64,000 bases of DNA, from the NCBI GenBank assembly GCA_034090045.1, contig JAXDTI010000003.1, forward strand, positions 186,001 through 250,000. The letters are read 5' to 3'. Position 1 is the stretch's first letter, and the number at the start of each line of letters is the position of its first letter. Below, in pieces: positions 7,684-16,013 of the stretch. Made by a program: the position numbers and the translations under genes. The notes under the pieces are model-generated. The model was given only the letters and a program-made list of their open reading frames with translations, was not told where the DNA came from and did not search any database. The stretch is from JAXDTI01 sp034090045 (GTDB lineage: Bacteria; Actinomycetota; Actinomycetes; Actinomycetales; Actinomycetaceae).

Positions 7684-10098
7684 CTATTCCTCGATGCCAT
7701 AGTCGGCAGCGTCATCATGCTCTTCACGGCGCTGCTCCCCACGCTCATCATGATCGCGGTGACGGCGATTACGATTGCGGCGCCGCCGATCCCCATTGTC
7801 GTCACGACCTTCGCGATGATCCCGGCGACCACCCTCGCGGTGCCCACCACGGTCATTCCCGCGACCACCGAAATCGGGGTTCGGGTCAACCTCGTCATCT
7901 ACTACAGCCAAGAGGCTGAGCTTGCCACGGTCATCAATCTCACCGATCTCAACCTGAACCTGCTCGCCAACGTTCAACACATCTTCGACCTGCTCGATAC
8001 GCTTACCGCCAACCAGGCGACGAATCTGCGAAATATGCAACAAGCCGTCCTTACCGGGGGTCAGCGAAATAAAGGCACCAAAGGTGGTGGTCTTTACCAC
8101 GGTACCGACGAAACGCTCACCAACCTCCGGCATTTGCGGGTTCGCAATAGCGTTCACCATGTCGCGGGCAGCGTTGGCGCTCGCACCGTCAGTGGAGGCG
8201 ATATAGACGGTTCCGTCATCCTCGATAGTGAGTTCAGCTCCGGTGTCCTCCTGGATCTGGTTAATCATCTTGCCCTTCGGACCGATCACCTCACCAATCT
8301 TGTCCACAGGAACCTGCACGGTGATAATCCGCGGAGCGTATTCGCTCATCTCCTCGGGTTCCGGAATAGCATCATGGATCAGCTCCAACAGCACGGTGCG
8401 GGCATCCTTAGCCTGCGCGAGTGCGCCTTTCAGCACGTCGGAGGGGATACCGTCGAGTTTCGTGTCGAGCTGCAGGGCGGTAATGAACTCGGAGGTTCCT
8501 GCGACCTTGAAATCCATATCACCGAAGCCGTCCTCCGCCCCCAGAATGTCGGTCAAAGTCAAATAATGGCGTTCACCGTTGTCATCGGTGTCACTCATCA
8601 ACCCCATCGCTATACCGGCAATCGGTGCCTTCAACGGCACGCCAGCCTGCAGCAGCGACAGCGTCGAGGCGCACACCGACCCCATAGAGGTGGATCCGTT
8701 AGAACCCAACGCCTCCGATACTTGACGAATCGCGTAAGGGAACTCCTCGCGAGAAGGCAACACCGGAACCAGGGCACGTTCAGCCAATGCACCGTGACCT
8801 ATTTCGCGGCGCTTAGGGGAGCCGACCCGACCGGTCTCGCCGGTGGAGAACGGCGGGAAGTTGTACTGGTGAATGTAACGCTTGTGTGTAATCGGAGTCA
8901 GCGAGTCAATCTGCTGTTCCATACGCAACATATTCAGTGTGGTGACACCGAGAATCTGGGTTTCACCGCGTTGAAAAAGCGCCGAGCCGTGCACCCGCGG
9001 CAGCACGCCAACGGCAGCCGAAAGGGTACGGATCTCGGTCGGGGTACGACCATCCATGCGCACCTTCTCGGTGAGGGTGCGGGTGCGGATAATCGACTTC
9101 TCGACTGCTTTAAACGCCGCTTTCAGGGCTTTCTCGTCCTCCTCGGTCGGGAACTGTTCAGCGAGCGCGGCGAGGGTCTCCTCTTTCAGCTCATCTATGC
9201 GATCCTGGCGGGTCAGCTTATCGACAATCTGTACCGCCTCAGCGAGAGCCGCATGAACATGCCGATCCACAGCCTCGTAGTGTTCTGGCTGGTAGTCGGG
9301 GAACAGTGGGAATTCGGCGGTCGGTTTCGCGGCAGCCGCAGCAACCTCAAGCTGCGCACGGCACAGTTCCTTAATGAAGGGCTTCACCGCCTCTAAACCA
9401 TCGGCCACAACGTTCTCGGTGGGGGCGGTACCGCCAGCCTGTATCAGATCCCAGGCGTTTTCACCGCCACCTGCCTCAACCATCATGATTGCGACATCTT
9501 CGTTACCGTTGCTGTCCTTTACGATACGACCGGCAACCACCATGTTAAAGGTCGCCTGCTCCATCTCCGAGAAACGCGGGAACGCAACCCACTGACCATC
9601 GAGCAGGGCGACACGGATACCGCCGATAGGGCCGGAGAAAGGAAGCCCTGCCAGCTGGGTAGACATTGATGCCGCGTTGATTGCCAACACGTCATAGGCA
9701 TCATCGGGGTGCACGGCGAGCACCGTCTCAACAACCTGAACCTCGTTACGCAGCCCCTTCACGAAGGCCGGACGAAGCGGACGGTCAATCAGGCGGCAAG
9801 CCAGAATCGCATCGGTGCCGGGGCGAGACTCACGCCGGAAAAAGTTTCCGGGAATCTTGCCGGCAGCGTACTGCCGTTCCTCGACATCAACCGTCAACGG
9901 GAAGAAGTCGAACTGATCTTTAGGGTGTTTGCCGACAGTGGTGGCAGAGAGAATGGCGGTCTCGTCATCCAGATAGGCCATTGCCGAACCAGCGGCCTGC
10001 TTCGCTAGCAGTCCAGTCTCGAAACGCACGATGCGTTTACCAAATTTTCCGTTATCGATTACCGCTTCCGCAGCAGTAATCCCGGGGAAATCCATCAT
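7684..10098 (-). CDS. pnp: Polyribonucleotide nucleotidyltransferase (PNPase)
   Basis: PNPase is the phosphate-dependent 3'-5' exoribonuclease; in actinobacteria it also adds 3' tails. The 804-residue protein has two RNase PH cores (the second includes the active-site region GSNGSTSMGSVCASTL), the helical linker, a KH domain (EVIGPKGKMINQIQEDTG, about residue 590) and an S1 domain (FGAFISLTPGKDGLLHISQI). The C-terminal tail, about 80 residues, is full of Arg, Asp, His and Gly, more charged than in E. coli. The first of two tandem ATG codons is used, with AAAGGGA six bases before it. A structured leader and rpsO lie upstream. Confidence 0.97.
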   Translation of the reverse strand: MMDFPGITAAEAVIDNGKFGKRIVRFETGLLAKQAAGSAMAYLDDETAILSATTVGKHPKDQFDFFPLTVDVEERQYAAGKIPGNFFRRESRPGTDAILACRLIDRPLRPAFVKGLRNEVQVVETVLAVHPDDAYDVLAINAASMSTQLAGLPFSGPIGGIRVALLDGQWVAFPRFSEMEQATFNMVVAGRIVKDSNGNEDVAIMMVEAGGGENAWDLIQAGGTAPTENVVADGLEAVKPFIKELCRAQLEVAAAAAKPTAEFPLFPDYQPEHYEAVDRHVHAALAEAVQIVDKLTRQDRIDELKEETLAALAEQFPTEEDEKALKAAFKAVEKSIIRTRTLTEKVRMDGRTPTEIRTLSAAVGVLPRVHGSALFQRGETQILGVTTLNMLRMEQQIDSLTPITHKRYIHQYNFPPFSTGETGRVGSPKRREIGHGALAERALVPVLPSREEFPYAIRQVSEALGSNGSTSMGSVCASTLSLLQAGVPLKAPIAGIAMGLMSDTDDNGERHYLTLTDILGAEDGFGDMDFKVAGTSEFITALQLDTKLDGIPSDVLKGALAQAKDARTVLLELIHDAIPEPEEMSEYAPRIITVQVPVDKIGEVIGPKGKMINQIQEDTGAELTIEDDGTVYIASTDGASANAARDMVNAIANPQMPEVGERFVGTVVKTTTFGAFISLTPGKDGLLHISQIRRLVGGKRIEQVEDVLNVGEQVQVEIGEIDDRGKLSLLAVVDDEVDPNPDFGGRGNDRGGHREGGRRDHREGRDDNGDRRRRNRNRRHRDHDERGEQRREEHDDAADYGIEE

Positions 10099-10135
10099 AG
10101 TGAATCCCTTTCCTCGATATTTCGTTATCTAACCT

Positions 10136-10215
10136 GGTCGGAAAGGGCGGTCATCAGTAGTATTCTTCGGATTCGCGGAATCCGCCGGATCCTACCGAGG
10201 ACCGAACCTCCGACC
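10136..10215 (-). ncRNA. Structured pnp leader, candidate actino-pnp motif
   Basis: The leader of pnp folds by eye into stacked helices: outer GGTCGG/CCGACC (10210-10215 with 10136-10141), then TCGGTAG/CTACTGA (10192-10198 with 10154-10160), capped by GGATTC-CGC-GAATCC (10169-10183). A conserved RNA of this kind, the actino-pnp motif, is described upstream of pnp in actinobacteria and is thought to act in cis on pnp expression. Position, strand and nested-stem layout agree; I have not checked the residue-level consensus. Confidence 0.72.
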
Positions 10216-10253
10216 TGTACCATTTTTATTTGTATCAGCAGCCGATATAGCGA

Positions 10254-10279
10254 AGGCTCGCGGCACCAGCCACGAGCCT
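10254..10279 (-). terminator. Hairpin between rpsO and pnp
   Basis: AGGCTCG pairs with CGAGCCT, with a further GGC/GCC pair beyond one mismatch and an ACCA-type loop. It begins 8 bases after the rpsO stop. A T tract follows on the plus strand (TAGTTTTTA), but only a weak one on the minus strand, so partial termination or an RNA-processing site are both possible. Confidence 0.5.
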
Positions 10280-10286
10280 CTAGTTT

Positions 10287-10556
10287 TTATCGGCGCAAGC
10301 CCAACCGCTCAATCAGGGAACGGTAACGCTCAATGTCCGTCTCCTGCAGGTGATTCAACAGGCGTCGGCGCTGTCCAACCAAGAGCATCAGTCCACGACG
10401 AGAATGATGGTCATGAATGTGGGTCTTGAAATGCTCGGTCAAATCCGCAATCCGCTTCGACAGGATAGCTACCTGAACCTCGGGGGATCCGGTGTCACCG
10501 GGATGAGTAGCGTACTCGTTAACGATTTGCGTTTTCTCTTCTTTGCTCAGCGACAT
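10287..10556 (-). CDS. rpsO: 30S ribosomal protein S15
   Basis: S15 binds the 16S central domain early in 30S assembly. The 89-residue protein has the full family pattern: SLSKEEKTQIVNEYATHPGDTGSPEVQVA, then TEHFKTHIHDHHSRRGL, and a C-terminus ending in RYRSLIERLGLRR. The ATG follows AAGGAGATGCG. It lies between ribF and pnp, as in many bacteria. The hairpin after its stop and the leader of pnp suggest separate control of the two genes. Confidence 0.98.
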   Translation of the reverse strand: MSLSKEEKTQIVNEYATHPGDTGSPEVQVAILSKRIADLTEHFKTHIHDHHSRRGLMLLVGQRRRLLNHLQETDIERYRSLIERLGLRR

Positions 10557-10700
10557 CGCATCTCCTTAAACATTCGCTGCACGGAGCCGACGGGCTCTTC
10601 CCGCGGGCATACAGACCGTGGCCGGCTTTGACGGCATAAATCAGCCTAACATAACCGCAGGAAGCCCCGAAATCCGAGTGACCTGGGTAACAACAAAACG

Positions 10701-11690
10701 CTATTGTGCGGTCACGATTGCCGGATCTATACGACCGGCCGGCGGAACGCCGAGTAGCAGTGCGCTCTCCCGCAGATCAACATCCATCCGAGCAGTCAGC
10801 TCCTCCACCGAGTCGAAACGCATCATGCCACGAATTCTTTCAATAAAATCAACCGCAACCACCTGACCATACAGGTTCAAGTCACCCCGACCTAAAACAT
10901 GCGCCTCCACGGTCGCCAGCAAAGCATCAAATTGGATATTGTGCCCCACCGAAATCGCTGCCGGCAAGTGCTCGGTGGTGCCGGTTCCGGGCGTTGTTCG
11001 CATCAACCAACCAGCATAAACACCCTCGGCTGGCACCATACCTAAGTCATCGGTATTCAGGTTCGCGGTTGGAAACCCGAGGGTGCGACCACGCTGAAAC
11101 CCATGCACCACACGGCCACGCAAGCGGTATGGGCGTCCGAGCACCTGTGCGGCGGTACGCACATCCCCCTCGGCAAGACATTCACGCACCCAGGTTGAGG
11201 ACCAGCGTCTGCCAGAAACAGAGCAAATATCTGTGACCTCGGTGACGGTGAACCCCATTTCGGTGCCGAGGCTGCGCAGCGTCTCGACATTTCCGGAATT
11301 TCCTGCGCCAAAACGCATATCGGCGCCAACAACTATTTCGCGGGCAGCGAGCGCATCTGCGAAATACTGTTTAGCGAAATCCCGGGGACTGAGTTCAGCC
11401 AACTCCCAGGTATAGGGCACCAGCCAGGTCGCATCCACACCGAGATTCGCCATCGCGTCGATCCGATCCATCAGCGGCATAATCAGTTGCACGTCCCGTT
11501 CTGGCTGATGCAGCATCGCCGGATGCGGGTCAAAAGTTATGGCAACCGAAGCCAGTCCAAGCTCGGCGGCACGCGCGGTTAAGGTACGAAGTATCTGCTG
11601 GTGACCGAGATGCACACCGTCAAAAATACCGATAGTGCAGACACATCCCAGATAGTCTCCGGCTCCGCCGACCCCGGTCACAACCCGCAT
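10701..11690 (-). CDS. ribF: Bifunctional riboflavin kinase/FAD synthetase RibF
   Basis: RibF phosphorylates riboflavin to FMN and adenylylates FMN to FAD. The N-terminal nucleotidyltransferase half has the GIFDGVHLGHQQIL signature, with the HLGH adenylyl-transfer motif, and VGADMRFGAGN. The C-terminal kinase half has GRTLGFPTANLN. At 329 residues it is standard length. It follows metK after 37 bases and precedes rpsO by about 140 bases. In most actinobacteria ribF follows truB; here truB is 8.5 kb downstream. Its product FMN would be the ligand of the riboswitch at 178-308. Confidence 0.96.
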   Translation of the reverse strand: MRVVTGVGGAGDYLGCVCTIGIFDGVHLGHQQILRTLTARAAELGLASVAITFDPHPAMLHQPERDVQLIMPLMDRIDAMANLGVDATWLVPYTWELAELSPRDFAKQYFADALAAREIVVGADMRFGAGNSGNVETLRSLGTEMGFTVTEVTDICSVSGRRWSSTWVRECLAEGDVRTAAQVLGRPYRLRGRVVHGFQRGRTLGFPTANLNTDDLGMVPAEGVYAGWLMRTTPGTGTTEHLPAAISVGHNIQFDALLATVEAHVLGRGDLNLYGQVVAVDFIERIRGMMRFDSVEELTARMDVDLRESALLLGVPPAGRIDPAIVTAQ

Positions 11691-11727
11691 ACAAACGCCC
11701 TTTACCCTACCTGTGAATCAACTGATG

Positions 11728-12900
11728 TTAAGCGCGCAGCCGATCCACCATATTCAACTGCTCCCACGTGAACTCGGGACGCCCAAAATGCCCGTAAGCG
11801 CTGGTAGCAGAATATATAGGTCGTCGCAAATCCAGTTGCTCAATAATCGCTGCCGGTCGGAAATCGAATACTCGGCGCACCGAGTCGAGAACCCGGTCAT
11901 CATCCCCGGTCCCAAAAGTATCGACCATCAAACCGACCGGACGCGCTGAACCAATAGCATAGGCCACTTGAATCAGGCACTCACTAGCTAAACCAGCAGC
12001 CACAACGTTTTTTGCCGCCCAACGAGCCGCATAGGAGGCACTGCGATCGACCTTGCTGGGATCCTTTCCGGAGAAAGCTCCTCCACCGTGCGGAGCCCTC
12101 CCACCATAGGTATCCACAATGATTTTCCTGCCGGTCAGGCCGGTATCAGCAATCGGTCCGCCATAGATGAAACTACCGGCCGGATTCACCAGCACCGCCA
12201 CGTCATCGGTTTGAAGGTCAAGTTCAGCTAGTAGCGGTGAAATCACCTGTTCTCGCACGAACTCGCGGACCTCATCGAGCGGCACTGAGGCGCGATGCTG
12301 GGCAGACACCACAACCGTGTCCACAGCAACCGGGCGACCATCCCTGTACCGCACTGTCACCTGCGTTTTTCCATCCGGGAGTAAACCGAAAGAAGTGTGG
12401 TGACGCCGCACAGCCTCCAGGCGACGAGCAAAACGATGCGCCAACCATATCGGCATTGGCATCAGGTCAGGGGTCTCATCGACCGCGTAACCGAACATCA
12501 TTCCCTGATCGCCGGCCCCCTGCAGGTCGAATTTGTCGAGTTCGCTCATGCCGGCACGTTTCTCCCAAGAGGTATTCACTCCAGCAGCAATATCCGGTGA
12601 TTGCGGGTCGATAGCCTGGTCAACACCGACACTGCGCCCATCCATACCGGATTCCGGAGAGTCGTAACCAATATCTACAAGCACCTGACGGGCAATCTTT
12701 TTCACGTCAACCCAGTCAGCTGTAGTGGTCATCTCACCGGCAATATGAATGATTCCGGATGCCGCCATAACTTCGGCGGCTACCCGGGAATCCGGGTCTT
12801 GGCGTAACGCATCATCGAGTATCGCATCCGAGATGGCGTCACAAACCTTGTCGGGGTGTCCGCTGGTGACCGATTCTGATGTGAACAGGTATTCGCGCAC
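11728..12900 (-). CDS. metK: S-adenosylmethionine synthetase
   Basis: MetK makes S-adenosylmethionine from methionine and ATP. Conserved blocks are LFTSESVTSGHPDKVCD at the N-terminus, GAGDQGMMFGYA, and the phosphate loop GGGAFSGKDPSKVDRSAAY-like segment. The C-terminus reads RPIYSATSAYGHFGR. Length is 390 residues. The GTG at 12900 has GGGGAGAGG four bases upstream and follows the rho stop by only 12 bases, so the two are surely cotranscribed. A rho-metK pairing is unusual. There is no room for a SAM riboswitch between them. Confidence 0.97.
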   Translation of the reverse strand: MREYLFTSESVTSGHPDKVCDAISDAILDDALRQDPDSRVAAEVMAASGIIHIAGEMTTTADWVDVKKIARQVLVDIGYDSPESGMDGRSVGVDQAIDPQSPDIAAGVNTSWEKRAGMSELDKFDLQGAGDQGMMFGYAVDETPDLMPMPIWLAHRFARRLEAVRRHHTSFGLLPDGKTQVTVRYRDGRPVAVDTVVVSAQHRASVPLDEVREFVREQVISPLLAELDLQTDDVAVLVNPAGSFIYGGPIADTGLTGRKIIVDTYGGRAPHGGGAFSGKDPSKVDRSASYAARWAAKNVVAAGLASECLIQVAYAIGSARPVGLMVDTFGTGDDDRVLDSVRRVFDFRPAAIIEQLDLRRPIYSATSAYGHFGRPEFTWEQLNMVDRLRA

Positions 12901-12912
12901 GATGCCTCTCCC

Positions 12913-14508
12913 CTAGTTCGTCGAACTCATCTTCGCAAGCGTCATCAAGAACTCAGCGTTCGAGCCGGTCTCTTTGAGTTTATTTAATACAAATTCGGTG
13001 GCCTGCTGGGTTTCCAGGGTGCCGAGCATTCGGCGCAGCTTCCAGGTGATAGCCAGCTCTTCTTTATTCAACAGCCACTCTTCACGGCGAGTACCGGAAG
13101 CGTTTACATCAACTGCCGGATAGATACGTTTATCTGCCAGCTGACGAGAGAGCCTCAACTCCATGTTGCCGGTGCCCTTGAATTCTTCGAAAATCACCTC
13201 ATCCATCTTCGACCCGGTCTCTACCAGCGCGGTCGCCAAAATCGTGAGAGATCCGCCGTTTTCGACATTACGAGCCGCACCAAAAAACTTCTTCGGCGGA
13301 TACAGGGCAGAGGCATCCACGCCACCGGAGAGGATACGACCCGATGCCGGAGCAGCCAGGTTATAGGCACGACCCAGACGGGTAATCGAATCCAGTAACA
13401 CCACAACATCCTGCCCCATCTCTACCAGGCGTTTCGCACGCGCAATCGCCAATTCGGCGACAGTGGTGTGGTCAGATGCCGGACGATCAAAGGTGGAGGC
13501 GATAACCTCGCCCTTTACCGTGCGTTGCATATCGGTGACCTCCTCGGGACGCTCATCGACGAGCACCACCATCAGGTGACATTCGGGATTGTTCACCGAA
13601 ATAGCATTCGCGATCTGCTGTAAAATAATCGTTTTGCCGGCTTTCGGCGGAGAAACGATCAGGCCACGCTGCCCCTTACCGATTGGAGCAACCAGGTCGA
13701 TTACCCGAGACGTGATCCCTTTCGCGGTCGTCTCCAAACGCAATTGCTCATTGGGATACAGCGGGGTGAGATCCTTGAACTGGACACGCTTCGCGGCGTC
13801 CTCCACACTCATGCCGTTCACGGAATCCAACTGTGCCAGAGCATTGTATTTTTGCCGTTTATTCTGGGAGCCTTCCCGAGGAGTACGAACCTGACCGGCT
13901 ATCGCATCACCAGAACGCAGCTGCCAGCGGCGCACCTGCCCGAGGGTCACATAAACATCATTCGGACCGGGCAAGTACCCGGATGTACGCACGAAAGCAT
14001 GGTTATCTTTCACATCCAAAACACCGGCGATTGGAATCATCGGCTCATCCTCTGCGGGCTGACGATTCTGGGGTCCAGTGTTTTCACTGACAGACACCCG
14101 CGGAGCATTCGTTGTTACCTCGCGGTTGCGACCCGGCTGGTCATGCGGCACCCGACCGCGACGACGACGGTTTCGTTGGAACTCGCGAGCGTGCTCCTGG
14201 TTTCCATTCGCATTCTCGGAATAGTCTGCGTCTTCAGTCTCGTGATGCTTGCGTTCCCAAATGCGGTCAAGATCGGCGGCAATCTCCTCGGTGATGGCCT
14301 GCCGAGATTCTGTTTTCTCGGAGGAGTCGTTTGCGGGGGCAGACTCGGCTTCAGGAGCCGAACCGTCACGCTGCTGCCATTCCTTAATCTCGGCGATCAG
14401 CTGAGCTTTCTTTGTCCGCCCTACACCTTTCATACCGATTTCGGCAGCCAGCTTTTTCAATTCGTCGAGCCGCATATCTGCCAGTGCGGCACCAGAGTCT
14501 ATACTCAC
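12913..14508 (-). CDS. rho: Transcription termination factor Rho
   Basis: Rho is the hexameric RNA helicase that ends transcription on unstructured C-rich RNA. The N-terminal 45 residues form the Rho-N helical bundle (LADMRLDELKKLA). Next is an actinobacterial insertion, about 100 residues, rich in Glu, Arg and Asn. The RNA-binding cold-shock-like fold has GYLPGPNDVYV near residue 180. The ATPase core has SPPKAGKTIILQ near residue 290, VLVDERPEEVTD and DSITRLGRAYN, and the end has RKHM-type residues replaced by ETGSNAEFLMTLAKMSSTN. In relatives rho usually follows thrB; here it lies between nusA and metK, downstream of a repeat and a C/U-rich tract. Confidence 0.97.
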   Translation of the reverse strand: MSIDSGAALADMRLDELKKLAAEIGMKGVGRTKKAQLIAEIKEWQQRDGSAPEAESAPANDSSEKTESRQAITEEIAADLDRIWERKHHETEDADYSENANGNQEHAREFQRNRRRRGRVPHDQPGRNREVTTNAPRVSVSENTGPQNRQPAEDEPMIPIAGVLDVKDNHAFVRTSGYLPGPNDVYVTLGQVRRWQLRSGDAIAGQVRTPREGSQNKRQKYNALAQLDSVNGMSVEDAAKRVQFKDLTPLYPNEQLRLETTAKGITSRVIDLVAPIGKGQRGLIVSPPKAGKTIILQQIANAISVNNPECHLMVVLVDERPEEVTDMQRTVKGEVIASTFDRPASDHTTVAELAIARAKRLVEMGQDVVVLLDSITRLGRAYNLAAPASGRILSGGVDASALYPPKKFFGAARNVENGGSLTILATALVETGSKMDEVIFEEFKGTGNMELRLSRQLADKRIYPAVDVNASGTRREEWLLNKEELAITWKLRRMLGTLETQQATEFVLNKLKETGSNAEFLMTLAKMSSTN

Positions 14509-14649
14509 GAAAATTCCTTAAAAATACGAGATTCATACATTTCGAACCCGCGACCTAAAGGTGGGATTCAGGATTGGTCAATGCAAGAGAACAGCATGAC
14601 CGAGAACCATGATACCAGGTTATCCGGCTCAGGTGTAGTTGTCGGGTAT

Positions 14650-14809
14650 GAGCGGATAAGTGGGTGGCACGAATGGATAAACGCGGGGGATTATTTTGGC
14701 ATTACGCCACACCAGCAACACCCGTGTAACACATAACCCCTGTTCACGGCGTTAGTGTTGCTGGTGTGCCTGGTGGGGTTATCCATTCGTGCACATGACT
14801 TATCCGCTC
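14650..14809. repeat. Nested inverted repeat, MITE-like, between nusA and rho
   Basis: Outer arms of 31 bases (14650-14680 and 14779-14809) are inverted copies that differ only in a central six-base block: GAGCGGATAAGT, variable six, CACGAATGGATAA. Inner arms of 14 bases (14708-14721 and 14755-14768, CACACCAGCAACAC) match perfectly. The arms are themselves built of two units with about 21-base spacing sharing CACGA-NN-GGATAA or GAGCGGATAA. A further TTATCCGGCTC is at 14620-14630. No gene is supported inside. The layout suits a non-autonomous transposable element or a large cruciform; no target duplication was recognised. Confidence 0.75.
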
Positions 14810-14848
14810 GTGCACAGGAGTTCCCACGACACGGCGCGCAGAAACAGC

Positions 14849-14908
14849 GGGGAAGGGAAAGGAAAGGAAAGGGAAGGGAAAGGAAAGGAAGCGAGCGAGC
14901 GAGCGAGC
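14849..14908 (-). promoter_or_regulatory. C/U-rich tract after nusA, candidate Rho utilisation (rut) site
   Basis: The plus strand has 43 consecutive purines (14849-14891), then four and a half GCGA units. On the transcribed (minus) strand this gives RNA made almost wholly of C and U, with CUCG repeats, starting about 15 bases after the nusA stop. Long unstructured C-rich, G-poor RNA is what Rho binds. Because the next gene is rho, the tract may end nusA transcription or let Rho control itself. A triplex-forming mirror-like purine tract is another reading. Confidence 0.5.
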
Positions 14909-14923
14909 AGACAGGCGGAGCCA

Positions 14924-15961
14924 CTAGAAATGCTCGGCGATGGCAGTGGCCTCGGAGTCGGGGCGGGTGGTATCCGACACCATCTCCGCGCCGGTGGCCT
15001 CCACATCCGAAACAATATCGATCTTTGCGCCTGTCAACCGGGCAGCGAGGCGGGCATTCTGCCCCTCCTTACCGATAGCTAAGGAAAGCTGGAAATCCGG
15101 AACTATCACTTTCGCGTGCAGGAACTCCCCCGGCGCTACCTGCACCGAAGAAACGCGCGCCGGCGAGAGCGCATTCGCAATAAAACGCGCCGGATCCGCC
15201 GACCAATCCACAATGTCAATCTTTTCTCCACGCAACTCATTCATAACCGCTCGCACGCGCTGCCCCATCGGCCCAATACACGCACCCTTTGCGTTTATCC
15301 CCTCCCTGGCGGCACGAACCGCAATCTTGGTGCGGAATCCGGCCTCCCTGGCAATCGCCTCAATTACAACTAAACCGTCAGCTATCTCGGGAACTTCACG
15401 CTCAAACAGTCCACGTACCAGCTCCGGGTGGCGGCGGCTCAGCTCTATACGTGCACCTTTTTCTCCGCGCGCAACCTTTACCACGTAGGCGCGAATCCAA
15501 TCACCGTGCCGGTATTTCTCGCCTGGGACCTGCTCCTCCAAAGCCAGCACCGCCTCGTGTTCGCCTACCTGAACCATCACCAGGTTCGGGTCGCGGGACT
15601 GCTGGACAACACCGGATACAATCTGTCCCTGCTTATCCCGAAATTCTCCGAGAATCTGCTGGTCTTCCGCGTTTCGCAGCTGCTGAACGATAAGTTGTTT
15701 CACTTTCGCGGTGGCGATCCGCCCGAAACCGGAGGGAGTATCATCAAATTCGCCGATTTTGTTACCGTTTTCATCAACCTCATCTGCTATGACGCTTACT
15801 CGCCCGGTTTTCTGGTCAATCTCGACCCGCGCAGAATCGACGGCACCTGGGACGTCATGGTAGGCCTTCAACAGCGCTTCTTCGATACCGACCACCAGGT
15901 CGGCAACCGAAATGCCCTTCTCGGATTCCACGATCCGTAACGCATTCATATCAATATCCAT
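14924..15961 (-). CDS. nusA: Transcription elongation/termination factor NusA
   Basis: NusA binds RNA polymerase and nascent RNA and tunes pausing and antitermination. The N-terminal polymerase-binding domain (LRIVESEKGISVADLVVGIEEALL) is followed by S1 (near residue 115, VVQQSRDPNLVMVQVGEHEA) and two KH domains (GACIGPMGQRVRAVMNELRGEKIDIV and later AIGKEGQNARLAARLTG). At 345 residues it lacks the C-terminal acidic repeats of E. coli, as usual in actinobacteria. It directly follows rimP. ylxR and infB, the normal next genes, are not there; rho follows instead after about 415 bases of repeats. Confidence 0.97.
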   Translation of the reverse strand: MDIDMNALRIVESEKGISVADLVVGIEEALLKAYHDVPGAVDSARVEIDQKTGRVSVIADEVDENGNKIGEFDDTPSGFGRIATAKVKQLIVQQLRNAEDQQILGEFRDKQGQIVSGVVQQSRDPNLVMVQVGEHEAVLALEEQVPGEKYRHGDWIRAYVVKVARGEKGARIELSRRHPELVRGLFEREVPEIADGLVVIEAIAREAGFRTKIAVRAAREGINAKGACIGPMGQRVRAVMNELRGEKIDIVDWSADPARFIANALSPARVSSVQVAPGEFLHAKVIVPDFQLSLAIGKEGQNARLAARLTGAKIDIVSDVEATGAEMVSDTTRPDSEATAIAEHF

Positions 15962-16013
15962 TTGTCCCCTCCAGCTATTCGATTGTTATTTATTTATAGG
16001 TAAATGTCTGCAC

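Noticed and set aside
7717..9396. 559-codon frame antisense to pnp
   Set aside because: Long open antisense frames are expected from the GC-rich third-position codon use of pnp; the product matches nothing and lies wholly over a conserved gene.
12901..12912. SAM riboswitch before metK
   Set aside because: Only 12 bases separate rho and metK, so there is no room.
13744..14736. Frame antisense to rho and running into the repeat
   Set aside because: Overlaps the conserved rho gene; the part outside it is palindromic repeat.
14691..14924. Minus-strand frame through the purine tract and inner repeat
   Set aside because: Translation is low complexity (Leu/Pro/Phe/Ser) from the C/U tract followed by repeat sequence; not a plausible protein.
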